This document shows positions 16,538-26,251 of a DNA stretch of 64,000 bases, piece after piece. A program made the translations under genes and the position numbers. The notes beneath the pieces were generated by a model. The model had not been told where the DNA came from and made no database searches. It was given only the letters and a program-made list of their open reading frames with translations. Positions within the stretch are counted from its first letter, which is position 1, and each line of letters begins with the position of its first letter. Source of the stretch: an uncultured Parabacteroides sp. (lineage in GTDB: Bacteria > Bacteroidota > Bacteroidia > Bacteroidales > Tannerellaceae); assembly GCA_934718155.1 (NCBI GenBank), contig CAKUZF010000011.1:1-64000 (forward strand), given 5' to 3'.

Positions 16538-16761
16538 TCTTTCTCTTCGGGAGAGAGGGGAGGCGATTGGTAATAGATTGAAAGCGAAGTGGATATGCTG
16601 TCGCTGAAGCAAAAGGGAGCGATAAGCCTGCGAGAAGCGGCTAATAAGGAAATTTAAGGAAATAATAGAAGTGAAAAAAAAGGAGAAATATATAGGTCTT
16701 ATATGCAATAAATTAGCTACCTTTACGGCATGAAAAAATCTCTCTCTCCCGAAGAGTGAGA
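16538..16761. promoter_or_regulatory. Candidate invertible promoter segment bounded by inverted repeats
   Basis: CTCTTCGGGAGAGAG (16543-16557) recurs as its exact reverse complement at 16742-16756. Extending outward gives 18 of 20 matching positions (16538-16557 against 16742-16761). The repeats enclose 184 bp. Inside, on the plus strand, TACCTTTA (16718-16725) matches the -7 box TAnnTTTG at seven of eight positions and points away from upxY. If the segment were inverted, this box would face upxY. Size, location upstream of an UpxY gene and promoter placement near one repeat fit the phase-variable capsule promoters of Bacteroides. No invertase gene lies in the window, and the repeats are shorter than in the best-known cases. 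Confidence 0.5.
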
Positions 16762-16786
16762 GCACATTTCCCACCCGTTCAGGGAT

Positions 16787-16821
16787 AAAAAAAGGGTGCC
16801 ATCCGCAACGGATAGCACCCC
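16787..16821 (-). terminator. gmd: Intrinsic terminator of the fcl-gmd operon
   Basis: GGGTGC (16794-16799) and ATCCG (16801-16805) pair with CGGAT (16809-16813) and GCACCC (16815-16820), giving an 11-bp stem with a small mismatch and a 3-nt loop. On the minus strand the stem is followed by seven T residues (plus-strand A at 16787-16793). It lies 32 bp beyond the gmd stop. Confidence 0.85.
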
Positions 16822-16852
16822 GACATAAACAACTGGAAGAGGCACGCCTCGC

Positions 16853-17947
16853 CTATTTCACCACGCCCTTCTCCAAATACTCGGCCAAGTTGGTGCGCAT
16901 AACGCCCGCGACATGATCGGCGGCCACCTTCTGCATATCGTGCGCCACCATGATGCGGACCAGCTCCTCGAAAGAGGTGCGCTGGGGATTCCAGCCCAAC
17001 TGGGTGCGCGCCTTCGTGGGGTCGCCCCATAGATTGACCACATCCGTAGGCCGATAGAAATCTTCCGACACAGCCACGACCGTCTTGCCCGTCGCCACGT
17101 TGATGCCCTTCTCATGGATGCCTTCGCCCTCCCAACGCAACTCGATGCCCGCATAGCGGAAAGCTAAGGTAGCGAACTCGCGCACGGTGTGCTGCACGCC
17201 CGTAGCGATAACGAAGTCTTCGGGCTTGGGCTGCTGCAGGATTAGCCACATACACTCCACATAGTCTTTGGCATAACCCCAGTCGCGCAGCGAGTCCATG
17301 TTGCCCAAATAGAGGCACTCCTGCTTGCCCTGGGCGATGCGGGCGGCGGCAAGCGTAATCTTGCGCGTCACGAAGGTCTCGCCTCGGCGTTCGCTCTCGT
17401 GGTTGAACAGGATGCCCGAGCAGCAGAACATGCCGTAGGCCTCGCGATACTCCTTGATGATCCAATAGCCATAGAGCTTGGCCACGGCATAGGGGCTATA
17501 GGGATGGAAGGGGGTATTCTCGTTTTGGGGCACCTCCTCCACCTTGCCATACAGCTCGGAAGTGGATGCCTGGTAGATCTTGCAGTGCTGCTCCAGGTGG
17601 TTGGTGCGGACCGCCTCTAAGATGCGCAACACGCCCACGGCATCGACATTGGCCGTATATTCCGGCGCATCGAACGACACCTGCACATGGCTCTGGGCGG
17701 CTAAGTTGTAGATCTCGGTGGGTTGCACCTTGCCCACCAGCTTGACGAGCGACATCGAATCGCCCATGTCGGCATAATGGAGGTGGAAGTTGGGGCGGCC
17801 CTCCAGGTGGGCGATGCGCTCGCGATAATCCACCGAGGAGCGACGGATGATGCCGTGCACCTCATATCCTTTCGCTAAAAGGAACTCGCTCAGGTAGGAG
17901 CCGTCTTGACCGGTGACACCGGTAATCAATGCGATCTGTTTTGTCAT
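16853..17947 (-). CDS. gmd: GDP-mannose 4,6-dehydratase
   Basis: The 364-aa SDR enzyme makes GDP-4-keto-6-deoxymannose, the first step to GDP-L-fucose. [10 protein letters not shown] stands at residues 9-18, followed by [14 protein letters not shown] and [10 protein letters not shown] (catalytic Tyr/Lys). [17 protein letters not shown] is the diagnostic GMD segment. It lies 32 bp downstream of fcl, forming a two-gene operon closed by the terminator at 16787-16821. High GC content sets it apart from the polysaccharide genes on the other side of the terminator, so it appears to belong to the chromosomal core. The fucose precursor could still feed the neighbouring locus. Confidence 0.96.
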   Translation of the reverse strand: MTKQIALITGVTGQDGSYLSEFLLAKGYEVHGIIRRSSVDYRERIAHLEGRPNFHLHYADMGDSMSLVKLVGKVQPTEIYNLAAQSHVQVSFDAPEYTANVDAVGVLRILEAVRTNHLEQHCKIYQASTSELYGKVEEVPQNENTPFHPYSPYAVAKLYGYWIIKEYREAYGMFCCSGILFNHESERRGETFVTRKITLAAARIAQGKQECLYLGNMDSLRDWGYAKDYVECMWLILQQPKPEDFVIATGVQHTVREFATLAFRYAGIELRWEGEGIHEKGINVATGKTVVAVSEDFYRPTDVVNLWGDPTKARTQLGWNPQRTSFEELVRIMVAHDMQKVAADHVAGVMRTNLAEYLEKGVVK

Positions 17948-17979
17948 GATTGTATCTTCTTATTTTTCTGATTATTTAC

Positions 17980-19149
17980 TCATTGCGCCAAAGAGGCACG
18001 ATACCACTCGAACAGGCGGCGCACGCCCTCGTCGATCTCAACCTTGTGGGTCCAGCCCAAGGCGTGCAGCTTATCTACGTTGGTCAGTTTGCGCAGGGTG
18101 CCGTCGGGTTTGGAGGCATCGAACTGGATGGTGCCCGTGAAGCCCACGGCCTTCGCCACCAACGCGGAGAGCGCACGGATGGAGAGTTCCTTGCCCGTGC
18201 CCACATTGACGTGGCAATTGCGGATCTCGCCCAAGGAGGGGATGGCTCCTCCCCGACCGGCCGAATGGTTGCGATCGACCACGCCATCGGCCCTGTTGCC
18301 ATACTGCACGGAGGAGTACTTCTCTATGCCGATGATGTCGGCGAAATCGACATTTAAGAGCAGGTGTACCGAGGCATCCGCCATGTCGTCGCTCCACAGG
18401 AACTCGCGCAAGGGGGAGCCCGTGCCCCAAAGCGTCACCCGGTTCGAGTCTATACCATACTTATGCAGGACGCGCAGTATCTCCTCGTGTGAGGCGCGCC
18501 CGTCTACCCCCTCGACTGGACGTTTGTCGAGGTCGGCGGCGATGCGCCCCCAGTCGCCTTCGGCGATGAGCTTGGCCAGATAGACCTTGCGCATCATGGC
18601 GGGCATGACGTGGGAGTTCTCCAGATGGAAGTTGTCGTTGGGCCCATAGAGGTTGGTGGGCATGACGGCGATGTAGTTGGTGCCATACTGCAGGTTGTAC
18701 GATTCGCACATCTTCAACCCCGCGATCTTGGCGATGGCATATTCTTCGTTGGTGTATTCCAGCGGGCCACTGAGCAGGCAGTCTTCGCGCATCGGCTGGG
18801 GAGCGCACTTGGGATAGATGCAGGTGGAGCCTAAGAAGAGCAACTTCCGCACCCCATGGGCATAGGCTTGGCTGATGACGTTGCACTGGATCATCATGTT
18901 CTGCATGATGAAGTCGGCCCGATAGAGCGAGTTGGCCATGATGCCTCCCACGAAAGCGGCCGCCAACACCACGGCCTCGGGGCGTTCCTCGTCGAAAAAG
19001 CGCTTCACGGCCTGCTGGTCGGTCAGGTCGAGCGTCTGATGGCTGCGCCCAACAAGGTTGGTATAGCCCCGATGAAGCAGGTTGTTCCAGATGGCAGAGC
19101 CCACCAGGCCCCGATGACCCGCGATATAGATCTTGCTGTTTTTATCCAT
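17980..19149 (-). CDS. fcl: GDP-L-fucose synthase
   Basis: The 389-aa epimerase/reductase converts GDP-4-keto-6-deoxymannose to GDP-L-fucose. It has GHRGLVGSAI at residues 11-20, SSCIYPK-like GSTCIYPKCAPQPM near 105, the catalytic YAIAKIAGLKMCE, and MPTNLYGPNDNF. It is longer than the E. coli enzyme (321 aa) because of insertions near residues 195-225 and 270-300, both typical of Bacteroidales Fcl. Its start lies only 24 bp from the terminator-like hairpin behind serS, so either there is a promoter hidden in the serS 3' region or the hairpin allows read-through. Confidence 0.95.
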   Translation of the reverse strand: MDKNSKIYIAGHRGLVGSAIWNNLLHRGYTNLVGRSHQTLDLTDQQAVKRFFDEERPEAVVLAAAFVGGIMANSLYRADFIMQNMMIQCNVISQAYAHGVRKLLFLGSTCIYPKCAPQPMREDCLLSGPLEYTNEEYAIAKIAGLKMCESYNLQYGTNYIAVMPTNLYGPNDNFHLENSHVMPAMMRKVYLAKLIAEGDWGRIAADLDKRPVEGVDGRASHEEILRVLHKYGIDSNRVTLWGTGSPLREFLWSDDMADASVHLLLNVDFADIIGIEKYSSVQYGNRADGVVDRNHSAGRGGAIPSLGEIRNCHVNVGTGKELSIRALSALVAKAVGFTGTIQFDASKPDGTLRKLTNVDKLHALGWTHKVEIDEGVRRLFEWYRASLAQ

Positions 19150-19164
19150 ACTATTTGAGATGAA

Positions 19165-19195
19165 ACAGAAAAGGGCTGCTCAAATCCGGCAGCCC
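19165..19195 (-). terminator. Terminator or attenuator between serS and fcl
   Basis: GGGCTGC (19173-19179) and GCAGCCC (19189-19195) form a 7-bp GC-rich stem; on the minus strand it is followed by CTTTTCTG. It lies 38 bp after the serS stop and 24 bp before the fcl start. Confidence 0.7.
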
Positions 19196-19232
19196 CTTCC
19201 TTCTACTTGATATTCTTGTTAAGCCCCCTGAC

Positions 19233-20507
19233 TTATTTGATCATGTCGAAACCGGTGTAGGGCACCAATACCTTCGGAATGCGGATGCCCTCGGGGGTCT
19301 GGTTGTTCTCTAACAACGCGGCAACGATGCGCGGCAAGGCCAAGGCGCTACCGTTCAGGGTGTGGCAGAGCTGGATCTTCTTGTTCTCGTCGCGATAGCG
19401 GCACTTCAAGCGGTTGGCCTGATAGGTGTCGAAATTAGAGACAGAGCTAACCTCCAACCAACGCTTTTGCGCCTCGGAATAGACCTCGAAGTCGAAGCAG
19501 ATGGCCGACGTGAAGCTCATGTCGCCGCCACAGAGGCGCAGGATGCGATAGGGCAACTCCAGCTTCTGCAGCAATCCCTCGACATGGTTGAGCATCTCCT
19601 GGTGAGACTGCTTGGAATGCTCGGGGGTGTCGATGCGGACAATCTCGATCTTCGAGAACTCGTGCAGACGGTTCAAGCCGCGCACGTCCTTACCGTAGGA
19701 GCCTGCCTCGCGGCGGAAGCACTGGGTGTAGGCGCAGTTCTTGATGGGGAGCTGCTTCTCGTCGAGGATCACGTCGCGATAGATATTGGTGACGGGCACC
19801 TCGGCGGTCGGGATGAGATAGAGGTCGTCGACCTCGCAATGATACATCTGTCCCTCCTTGTCGGGCAGCTGACCCGTGCCATAGCCGGAAGCGGCATTCA
19901 CCACCGTAGGCGGCATGATCTCGGTGTAGCCTGCCTCGCGAGCCTGATCGAGGAAGAAGTTGATCAACGCACGCTGCAAGCGAGCGCCCTGTCCCTTATA
20001 GACGGGGAAGCCAGCACCCGTGATCTTCACGCCCAAGTCGAAGTCGATCAGGTCGTACTTCTTCGCCAACTCCCAGTGGGGCAACGCGTTCTTAGGCAGC
20101 TCAGTCTCCATACCGCCCATCTTCTCGACCACATTATCCTCGGCAGAGGTTCCCTCGGGCACCTCGTCGTAGGGCACGTTGGGGATGGTGTAGAGCAGCG
20201 CCTGCAAATCGGCAGCGGCTTGATCCATCTCGGCCTGCAGGCTCTTGCTGACCTCCTTGATGTCGGCCACACGCTTCTTCGCCGCCTCGGCCTCCTCCTT
20301 CTGGCCCGCCTTCATCAGCTGACCGATCGATTTGGATGTGGCATTGATCTCTGCCAGGTTCTTATCTAATTCATTTTGTGTGCTACGTCGTTTATCGTTC
20401 AATTCCAGCACTTTGGCTACGACTTCCTTCGCATCCTTGAAGTGCTTCTTCTCCAATCCGCGGATCACCGCGTCGGTGTTGTCTGTGATTAATTTGATTG
20501 TCAACAT
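19233..20507 (-). CDS. serS: Seryl-tRNA synthetase
   Basis: This 424-aa class II synthetase charges tRNA-Ser. The N-terminal tRNA-binding coiled-coil arm spans about residues 28-105 (KDAKEVVAKVLELNDKRRST and following). Motif 2 FRREAGSYGKDVRG and motif 3 NGSALALPRIVAALLENNQ mark the catalytic domain. The length is normal. It has its own -7 box (20543-20550) and a terminator after the stop. It is a conserved housekeeping gene between the fucose operon and the C40 peptidase gene. Confidence 0.98.
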   Translation of the reverse strand: MLTIKLITDNTDAVIRGLEKKHFKDAKEVVAKVLELNDKRRSTQNELDKNLAEINATSKSIGQLMKAGQKEEAEAAKKRVADIKEVSKSLQAEMDQAAADLQALLYTIPNVPYDEVPEGTSAEDNVVEKMGGMETELPKNALPHWELAKKYDLIDFDLGVKITGAGFPVYKGQGARLQRALINFFLDQAREAGYTEIMPPTVVNAASGYGTGQLPDKEGQMYHCEVDDLYLIPTAEVPVTNIYRDVILDEKQLPIKNCAYTQCFRREAGSYGKDVRGLNRLHEFSKIEIVRIDTPEHSKQSHQEMLNHVEGLLQKLELPYRILRLCGGDMSFTSAICFDFEVYSEAQKRWLEVSSVSNFDTYQANRLKCRYRDENKKIQLCHTLNGSALALPRIVAALLENNQTPEGIRIPKVLVPYTGFDMIK

Positions 20508-20542
20508 ATACTCTTATGTTTTATATTGTCTTTTCCAAGGTG

Positions 20543-20550
20543 CAAATGTA
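20543..20550 (-). promoter_or_regulatory. serS: -7 promoter box of serS
   Basis: The plus-strand CAAATGTA reads TACATTTG on the minus strand, an exact match to the Bacteroidetes -7 consensus TAnnTTTG, 36 bp upstream of the serS ATG. No clear -33 TTG is present. Confidence 0.55.
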
Positions 20551-20558
20551 ATGATTTT

Positions 20559-21152
20559 TTAGTTTACGCGGCCACCCGTGAGCCAAGTTCTTATATAATA
20601 CGGCTCACTGAGGCTGCTCACCACCACTCCACTGGAGGTGCTGGTATGGATGAAGCGGCCATTCTTGAGGTAGATCCCCACATGGGTAGGTCGGCCCCGC
20701 TTCCCCCCCTTCGTGGTCTTGAAGAAGACCAAGTCGCCCTCGCGCAGGTTGGCCCTCGACACCTTCTTGCAGTCGCGCCGCAGCATGTCGGCCGCCGAAC
20801 GTTCGAGCCGCTTGCCATAGACCGCCCGATAGACAATCGCCACGAAGCCTGAGCAGTCTACGCCCCGCTTGCTGTTGCCTCCCAACCGATGGGGCACACC
20901 GAGCCAGCGGGCCCCCTCGTTGTAGAGATAAATATTATCGTGATCGGTGATGCGCACCCCATAGAGGCGGGCCAGCTCCTTGGGTCCCTTGAAGTCGGCA
21001 GGCAGCGTCACCCACTCCGGCTTGCGCGAGCCGCAACCGCCAAGCAGCAGGCCGCAGCAGAAGACGAACAGCAGGCGCAAAAAGGCTCCTCGGCGCATCG
21101 CAGGCAAAACGATTCGCTGAGCGATAGGCGAAGAAAACAGGCGGGTCGTCAT
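20559..21152 (-). CDS. C40-family (NlpC/P60) peptidoglycan peptidase, lipoprotein
   Basis: The 197-aa protein has a signal segment (about residues 22-39) ending in the lipobox LLGGC with the lipidated Cys40, then an NlpC/P60 domain with catalytic Cys100 (VDCSGF), His157 (THVGIYL) and His169. Family members cleave the gamma-D-Glu-diaminopimelate bond in stem peptides; as a lipoprotein it should act in the periplasm. The ATG at 21150-21152 overlaps the stop of the response-regulator gene by 4 nt. A second ATG at 21096-21098 would give a more standard lipoprotein leader, so the true start is open. The coupling suggests a cell-wall role linked to the two-component pair. Confidence 0.88.
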   Translation of the reverse strand: MTTRLFSSPIAQRIVLPAMRRGAFLRLLFVFCCGLLLGGCGSRKPEWVTLPADFKGPKELARLYGVRITDHDNIYLYNEGARWLGVPHRLGGNSKRGVDCSGFVAIVYRAVYGKRLERSAADMLRRDCKKVSRANLREGDLVFFKTTKGGKRGRPTHVGIYLKNGRFIHTSTSSGVVVSSLSEPYYIRTWLTGGRVN

Positions 21153-21880
21153 AGCGTAGGAAGATTGGCTTTGAGATAGTTCGTAAAGGCATCGCGGTAG
21201 GCATCGGTCACGTGGATGATCTCCTTGCCGATGTAGATGCAGTTGTTGCGATCGACCTTGCGAATCTTGTCGAGCGCAACGATGTAGGAACGATGCACAC
21301 GCATGAAGCGGCCCGCGGGCAGCATCTCCTCCATCGCCTTCATGGTGACATGGGTGATGACCCCCTTCGGCTCATCGTCGAGGTAGAGCACCACATAGTC
21401 TTTCAACCCCGCCACATAGAGGATGCTGTTGACGTCGATCTGCTTCAGCTCGCCCTCCACTCGCACGAAAAGACTCTCGCGCTCGGCCTCCTTCTGCTGG
21501 CTCTCGCGGGCCTGCTCTTGCAGTTCGAACCACTGGCGGGCCTTCTCGGCCGCCTGCAGGAACTTGTGGTAACGAATGGGCTTCAACAGGAAGTCGAGGG
21601 CGTTGACCTCGTAGCTATCGAAGGCATACTCCTTGAAGGCCGTGGCGAAGATGACACGGGTCTCGGGCGGCACCATGCGCGAGAGGTTCAGCCCGTCGAG
21701 GTCGGGCATCTGGATGTCTAAGAAAAGCAGATCGACGGGCTGTTTGCTCAACTCCGAGAGCGCCAGCACGGGATCGGTGTAGGAGGCGACGAGCCGCAAA
21801 TAGGGCGTTCGCTTGACAAAGCTCTCTAAGAGCTGCACGGCCAGGGGCTCATCGTCGACAATAATACAGGATAATTCCAT
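21149..21880 (-). CDS. LytTR-family response regulator
   Basis: The 243-aa regulator has a receiver domain (about 1-120) with acidic Asp9/Asp10, phosphoacceptor Asp55 (LLFLDIQMPD) and a Lys in LLKPIRYHK. A LytTR DNA-binding domain (about 140-243) follows, with RFMRVHRSYIVALDKI. It pairs with the sensor kinase gene 16 nt upstream and is coupled to the C40 peptidase gene downstream by a 4-nt overlap. LytTR/LytS pairs commonly control envelope or cell-wall genes; the target here is inferred from the adjacent peptidase. Confidence 0.95.
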   Translation of the reverse strand: MELSCIIVDDEPLAVQLLESFVKRTPYLRLVASYTDPVLALSELSKQPVDLLFLDIQMPDLDGLNLSRMVPPETRVIFATAFKEYAFDSYEVNALDFLLKPIRYHKFLQAAEKARQWFELQEQARESQQKEAERESLFVRVEGELKQIDVNSILYVAGLKDYVVLYLDDEPKGVITHVTMKAMEEMLPAGRFMRVHRSYIVALDKIRKVDRNNCIYIGKEIIHVTDAYRDAFTNYLKANLPTL

Positions 21881-21896
21881 AGGTAAATTCTGAATG

Positions 21897-22919
21897 TTAC
21901 ATATTTAATAAGGTGATGCGCACGCTATAGGTGTCGTCGGCCAGCCACTGCGCATACCGATAGCGGCCGGGATAGAGCAGTTCGAGGCGGCGATGGAGGT
22001 TTTCCACGCCTATGCCCGAGCCGCTACGGTCGGTGTCGTGCTTCGGGTCGTTGCTGTTCTCGGCGGTAAAGACCAGGTTGTCGGCTTCCCACGACAAACG
22101 GATGCGCACGAAGGAGCGTTTCCTGCTGTTGACGCCATGCTTGAAGGCATTCTCGATCACCGAGATGAAGAGCAGCGGGGCGATCTGCACGGGGTGAGGA
22201 GGCGCATCAAACCGGGTATCGACCGTGGTCAGGCTGTTGCAACGAAGCCGCATCAGGTCGATATAATTGGTCATAAACTCCACCTCGTCGCCAAGGGGAA
22301 CGCGGTCGCGGTTCGAGTCGTAGAGGGCATAGCGCAGCAGGTCGCTCAGCTGGCCGATGCTGTCTTGCGCCGAATCGGCATCGATCTGCACGAGCGACGA
22401 GATGTTGTTCAACGTGTTGAAAAGGAAGTGAGGGTTCAGCTGGTTCTTCAGCCAAGCCAGCTCGGCATCGGCATGCTTGCGCTTCTCCTCCTGGAAGGCA
22501 ATGCGCATCTCGTTCCAACGCAGGGCGTAGCGAATGGCCACAGGGGCCGACACCACCAAGGCATCGGAGAAGAAGATGCCGAAACCAATCATATAAATAC
22601 CCACGCGCCATTCCGGCCCCGCATTGGCCGAAATAGCCGTCAGCACAGTGGCCATCTGGAATATGGTAATCAGCAGGTTGCAGACGAAAAACCAACCCTT
22701 GCGGCGACGGAAAAGCAGATAGGGAATCAACACATAGAAGTTGACGAAATAGAACGAGCCATACCAAAAGACGAAGCGTGCGCTACTCTTCAGAATTTCC
22801 CGGGCCGCATCCAGGCTCATCTCGGTGAGGAAAGCGATCATCACGGGGATGAGCCACAACAGGAGCCACCCCGCCACTTGGGCGGCAGCCAACACCCACG
22901 TATTCTTATCAAGTTTCAT
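21897..22919 (-). CDS. LytS-type sensor histidine kinase (His_kinase family)
   Basis: The 340-aa kinase has four membrane segments in its first 130 residues (about 9-31, 48-70, 78-98, 107-128) and a short cytoplasmic linker. The phosphoacceptor region LNPHFLFNTLNNISSLV carries His164, and a C-terminal HATPase domain shows ENAFKHGV and GSGIGVENLHRRL. No extracellular sensory domain is visible, so sensing is presumably through the membrane part. It is the first gene of the kinase-regulator-peptidase operon. An exact -7 box lies about 45 bp upstream. Confidence 0.95.
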   Translation of the reverse strand: MKLDKNTWVLAAAQVAGWLLLWLIPVMIAFLTEMSLDAAREILKSSARFVFWYGSFYFVNFYVLIPYLLFRRRKGWFFVCNLLITIFQMATVLTAISANAGPEWRVGIYMIGFGIFFSDALVVSAPVAIRYALRWNEMRIAFQEEKRKHADAELAWLKNQLNPHFLFNTLNNISSLVQIDADSAQDSIGQLSDLLRYALYDSNRDRVPLGDEVEFMTNYIDLMRLRCNSLTTVDTRFDAPPHPVQIAPLLFISVIENAFKHGVNSRKRSFVRIRLSWEADNLVFTAENSNDPKHDTDRSGSGIGVENLHRRLELLYPGRYRYAQWLADDTYSVRITLLNM

Positions 22920-22963
22920 AGCATTGCGGTTGAGGGCTGCCCCAACGGCAGAGCAGCCGACGA

Positions 22964-22971
22964 CAAAGATA
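22964..22971 (-). promoter_or_regulatory. -7 promoter box of the LytS/LytTR operon
   Basis: CAAAGATA on the plus strand reads TATCTTTG on the minus strand, an exact TAnnTTTG match 45 bp upstream of the kinase ATG. The palindrome AAAATAA-TCG-TTATTTT (22992-23008) lies 21 bp further upstream. Confidence 0.5.
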
Positions 22972-22991
22972 ACGATTTCGGCTATGGGTAG

Positions 22992-23008
22992 AAAATAATC
23001 GTTATTTT
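22992..23008. promoter_or_regulatory. AT-rich palindrome between the divergent LytS and thiamine operons
   Basis: AAAATAA (22992-22998) and TTATTTT (23002-23008) are perfect complements around TCG. The site sits between the two divergent promoters and could be an operator. A chance AT-rich palindrome is possible. Confidence 0.3.
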
Positions 23009-23043
23009 TTTAGCCAAGCGCTATCACGAATCGGAAATATCTT

Positions 23044-23051
23044 TATATTTG
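23044..23051 (+). promoter_or_regulatory. -7 promoter box of the thiamine operon
   Basis: TATATTTG matches TAnnTTTG exactly and stands just upstream of the TPP riboswitch, so transcription would start at about 23058 and include the whole aptamer. Confidence 0.55.
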
Positions 23052-23065
23052 TGGCATCAAACCAT

Positions 23066-23152
23066 TGCGAGGGGTGCAGCATGGAGGTCTCCATTGACTG
23101 CTGAGATTATACCCATAGAACCTGATGCGGATCATGCCGACGAAGGGAATGC
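23066..23152 (+). ncRNA. TPP (THI-element) riboswitch
   Basis: The conserved TPP aptamer parts appear in order: GAGGGGTGC (23069-23077), CTGAGA (23101-23106) followed by ACCC, then ACCTGATGCGGATCATGCCG and CGAAGGGA near the 3' end. A variable stem (GGAGGTCTCC-like) sits between the first two. It lies about 60 nt upstream of the thiD ATG, in the right place to control the five-gene thiamine operon. No clear terminator follows, so control of translation initiation is likely. Confidence 0.92.
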
Positions 23153-23209
23153 AGAATGAGTCCGACCAAGCCTCACTCCCCGTGTACATTATTATATATA
23201 GAGAGAACG

Positions 23210-24028
23210 ATGAACTATATTTGTGCACTCAGTATCGCGGGATCCGACAGTTGCGGAGGTGCGGGCATCCAAGCCGATATCAAGACATTCTCAGCCTTAG
23301 GGGTGTATGCCACTACGGCGATTACCGCCATCACGGTGCAGAACACCTGTGGGGTGACGGCCGTACAGGCCGTGGAGCCACGGATTGTGGCCGGACAGAT
23401 TGAGGCGGTGATGCAAGACGTGGCACCAAAGGCGGTGAAGGTCGGGATGGTGAACGACAAGCCCACCATCCAAGCGATTGCCGACACGCTGGGCCGCTAT
23501 CGGCCCACCCACCTGGTGGTAGACCCCGTGATGGTGGCAACCAGCGGCGACCGGCTGATGCAAGCCGACGCCCTGAGCCTTTTCGAACAGGAGCTGCTGC
23601 CGATGGCCACCCTCCTCACCCCCAACGTGCCCGAGGCCGAACTCTTAGCGGATATGACGATCGACTCCGTAGCAGCGATGGAGGCCGCCGCCCAGCGCAT
23701 CTTGGCCAAGGGCTGCCAAGCGGTGTTGATCAAAGGCGGACACCTGGCCGGCGACGTGAAGGCAGACCGCCTGTTTCGGGCAACAGGCGAAACCGCCGAC
23801 TTCAAAGCGGCGCACGTGGAGACCCGCAACACGCATGGAACGGGCTGCACACTCTCTTCGGCCATCACCGCCCAGTTGGCGTTGGGCCACCCGCTGACAG
23901 AGGCCATCTGGCTGGCGAAGCGCTACCTGACCGAGGCGTTGCGCCAAGGGGCCGACGTGGCCATCGGCAAGGGGCATGGCCCCGTGAATCACTTTTATCA
24001 ACCTCTACCATTAGTTAAGAAGCCATGA
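23210..24028 (+). CDS. thiD: Hydroxymethylpyrimidine/phosphomethylpyrimidine kinase
   Basis: The 272-aa ribokinase-fold enzyme phosphorylates HMP and HMP-P in the pyrimidine branch of thiamine synthesis. It starts MNYICALSIAGSDSCGGAG with the substrate-binding loop, and has VVDPVMVATSGDRL and the anion-hole motif GTGCTLSSAI near residue 215. An ATG at 23156 in the same frame would add 18 residues that overlap the riboswitch region and look non-coding, so 23210 is preferred. The 3' end overlaps thiE by 4 nt (ATGA). Confidence 0.95.
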   Translation: MNYICALSIAGSDSCGGAGIQADIKTFSALGVYATTAITAITVQNTCGVTAVQAVEPRIVAGQIEAVMQDVAPKAVKVGMVNDKPTIQAIADTLGRYRPTHLVVDPVMVATSGDRLMQADALSLFEQELLPMATLLTPNVPEAELLADMTIDSVAAMEAAAQRILAKGCQAVLIKGGHLAGDVKADRLFRATGETADFKAAHVETRNTHGTGCTLSSAITAQLALGHPLTEAIWLAKRYLTEALRQGADVAIGKGHGPVNHFYQPLPLVKKP

Positions 24029-24636
24029 TTCAATTCATCACCAACCACAACGACCGTTACTCGCTGACGGAACAGACCGAACTGGTCTTGCAGGCGGGAT
24101 GCCGCTGGGTGCAGCTGCGCATGAAGGGTGCGACCGACGACGAGCTACGCACCACCGGACGGGCACTGCGCAGCCTGTGCGACCGCTACGGAGCGACCTT
24201 CCTGCTCGACGACGCCGTGCACTTAGTGGACGAGGTCGGTGCCGACGGGGTTCACCTGGGCAAACAGGATATGCCCGTCGATGAGGCACGCCGCCTATTG
24301 GGTCCCGACCGGATCATTGGCGGAACGGCCAACACCTTCGAAGACATCGAGCGACTGGCCCAATGGGGCGCCGACTACATCGGCTGTGGCCCCTTCCGCT
24401 TCACCACCACCAAGAAGAACCTCGCCCCGCTGCTGGGCTTGGAGGGCTATGCCTCGATCCTACGGCAGATGCGGGAGAAGGGAATCGCGCTGCCCCTGAT
24501 CGCCATCGGAGGCATCTTGCTGGAAGACGTGCCCGACCTGATGGCCTTGGGCGTGGGTGGCATCGCCATCAGTGGCGCCATCCTGCAGGCCGACGATCCG
24601 GCAGCCGTGATGAGACAATTTATCGAGAAAACATAA
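24025..24636 (+). CDS. thiE: Thiamine-phosphate synthase
   Basis: The 203-aa TIM-barrel enzyme joins HMP-PP and thiazole phosphate. Conserved features are QLRMKGATDDELRT near residue 32, FLLDDAVHLVDEVGADGVHLGKQDM, GGTANTFEDIERLAQWGADYIGCGPFRFTTTKK, and IAIGGILLEDVPDLMALGVGGIAISGAI. It starts within the last bases of thiD. A second ThiE-like protein is the last gene of the same operon; this copy has the canonical residues and is the likely true synthase. Confidence 0.94.
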   Translation: MIQFITNHNDRYSLTEQTELVLQAGCRWVQLRMKGATDDELRTTGRALRSLCDRYGATFLLDDAVHLVDEVGADGVHLGKQDMPVDEARRLLGPDRIIGGTANTFEDIERLAQWGADYIGCGPFRFTTTKKNLAPLLGLEGYASILRQMREKGIALPLIAIGGILLEDVPDLMALGVGGIAISGAILQADDPAAVMRQFIEKT

Positions 24637-26226
<1,590 letters not shown>

Positions 26227-26251
26227 ATGATCCTATAAATTTTATAGTACA

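Larger units (their letters stand above)
16446..16852. other. 407-bp gene-free stretch between gmd and upxY
   Basis: From right to left it holds the gmd terminator (16794-16821), the two inverted repeats with the enclosed AT-rich segment, and a short leader to upxY. No credible gene was seen; a nine-codon frame (16730-16759) runs through the right repeat and is probably not a gene. Confidence 0.7.

Noticed and set aside
16730..16759. Nine-codon frame (MKKSLSPEE) that could be a leader peptide
   Set aside because: It runs through the right inverted repeat and has no conserved downstream gene on the plus strand; chance is more likely.
16535..16774. 79-codon open frame on the minus strand between gmd and upxY
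   Set aside because: It covers the inverted repeats, has odd composition and no recognisable protein features.
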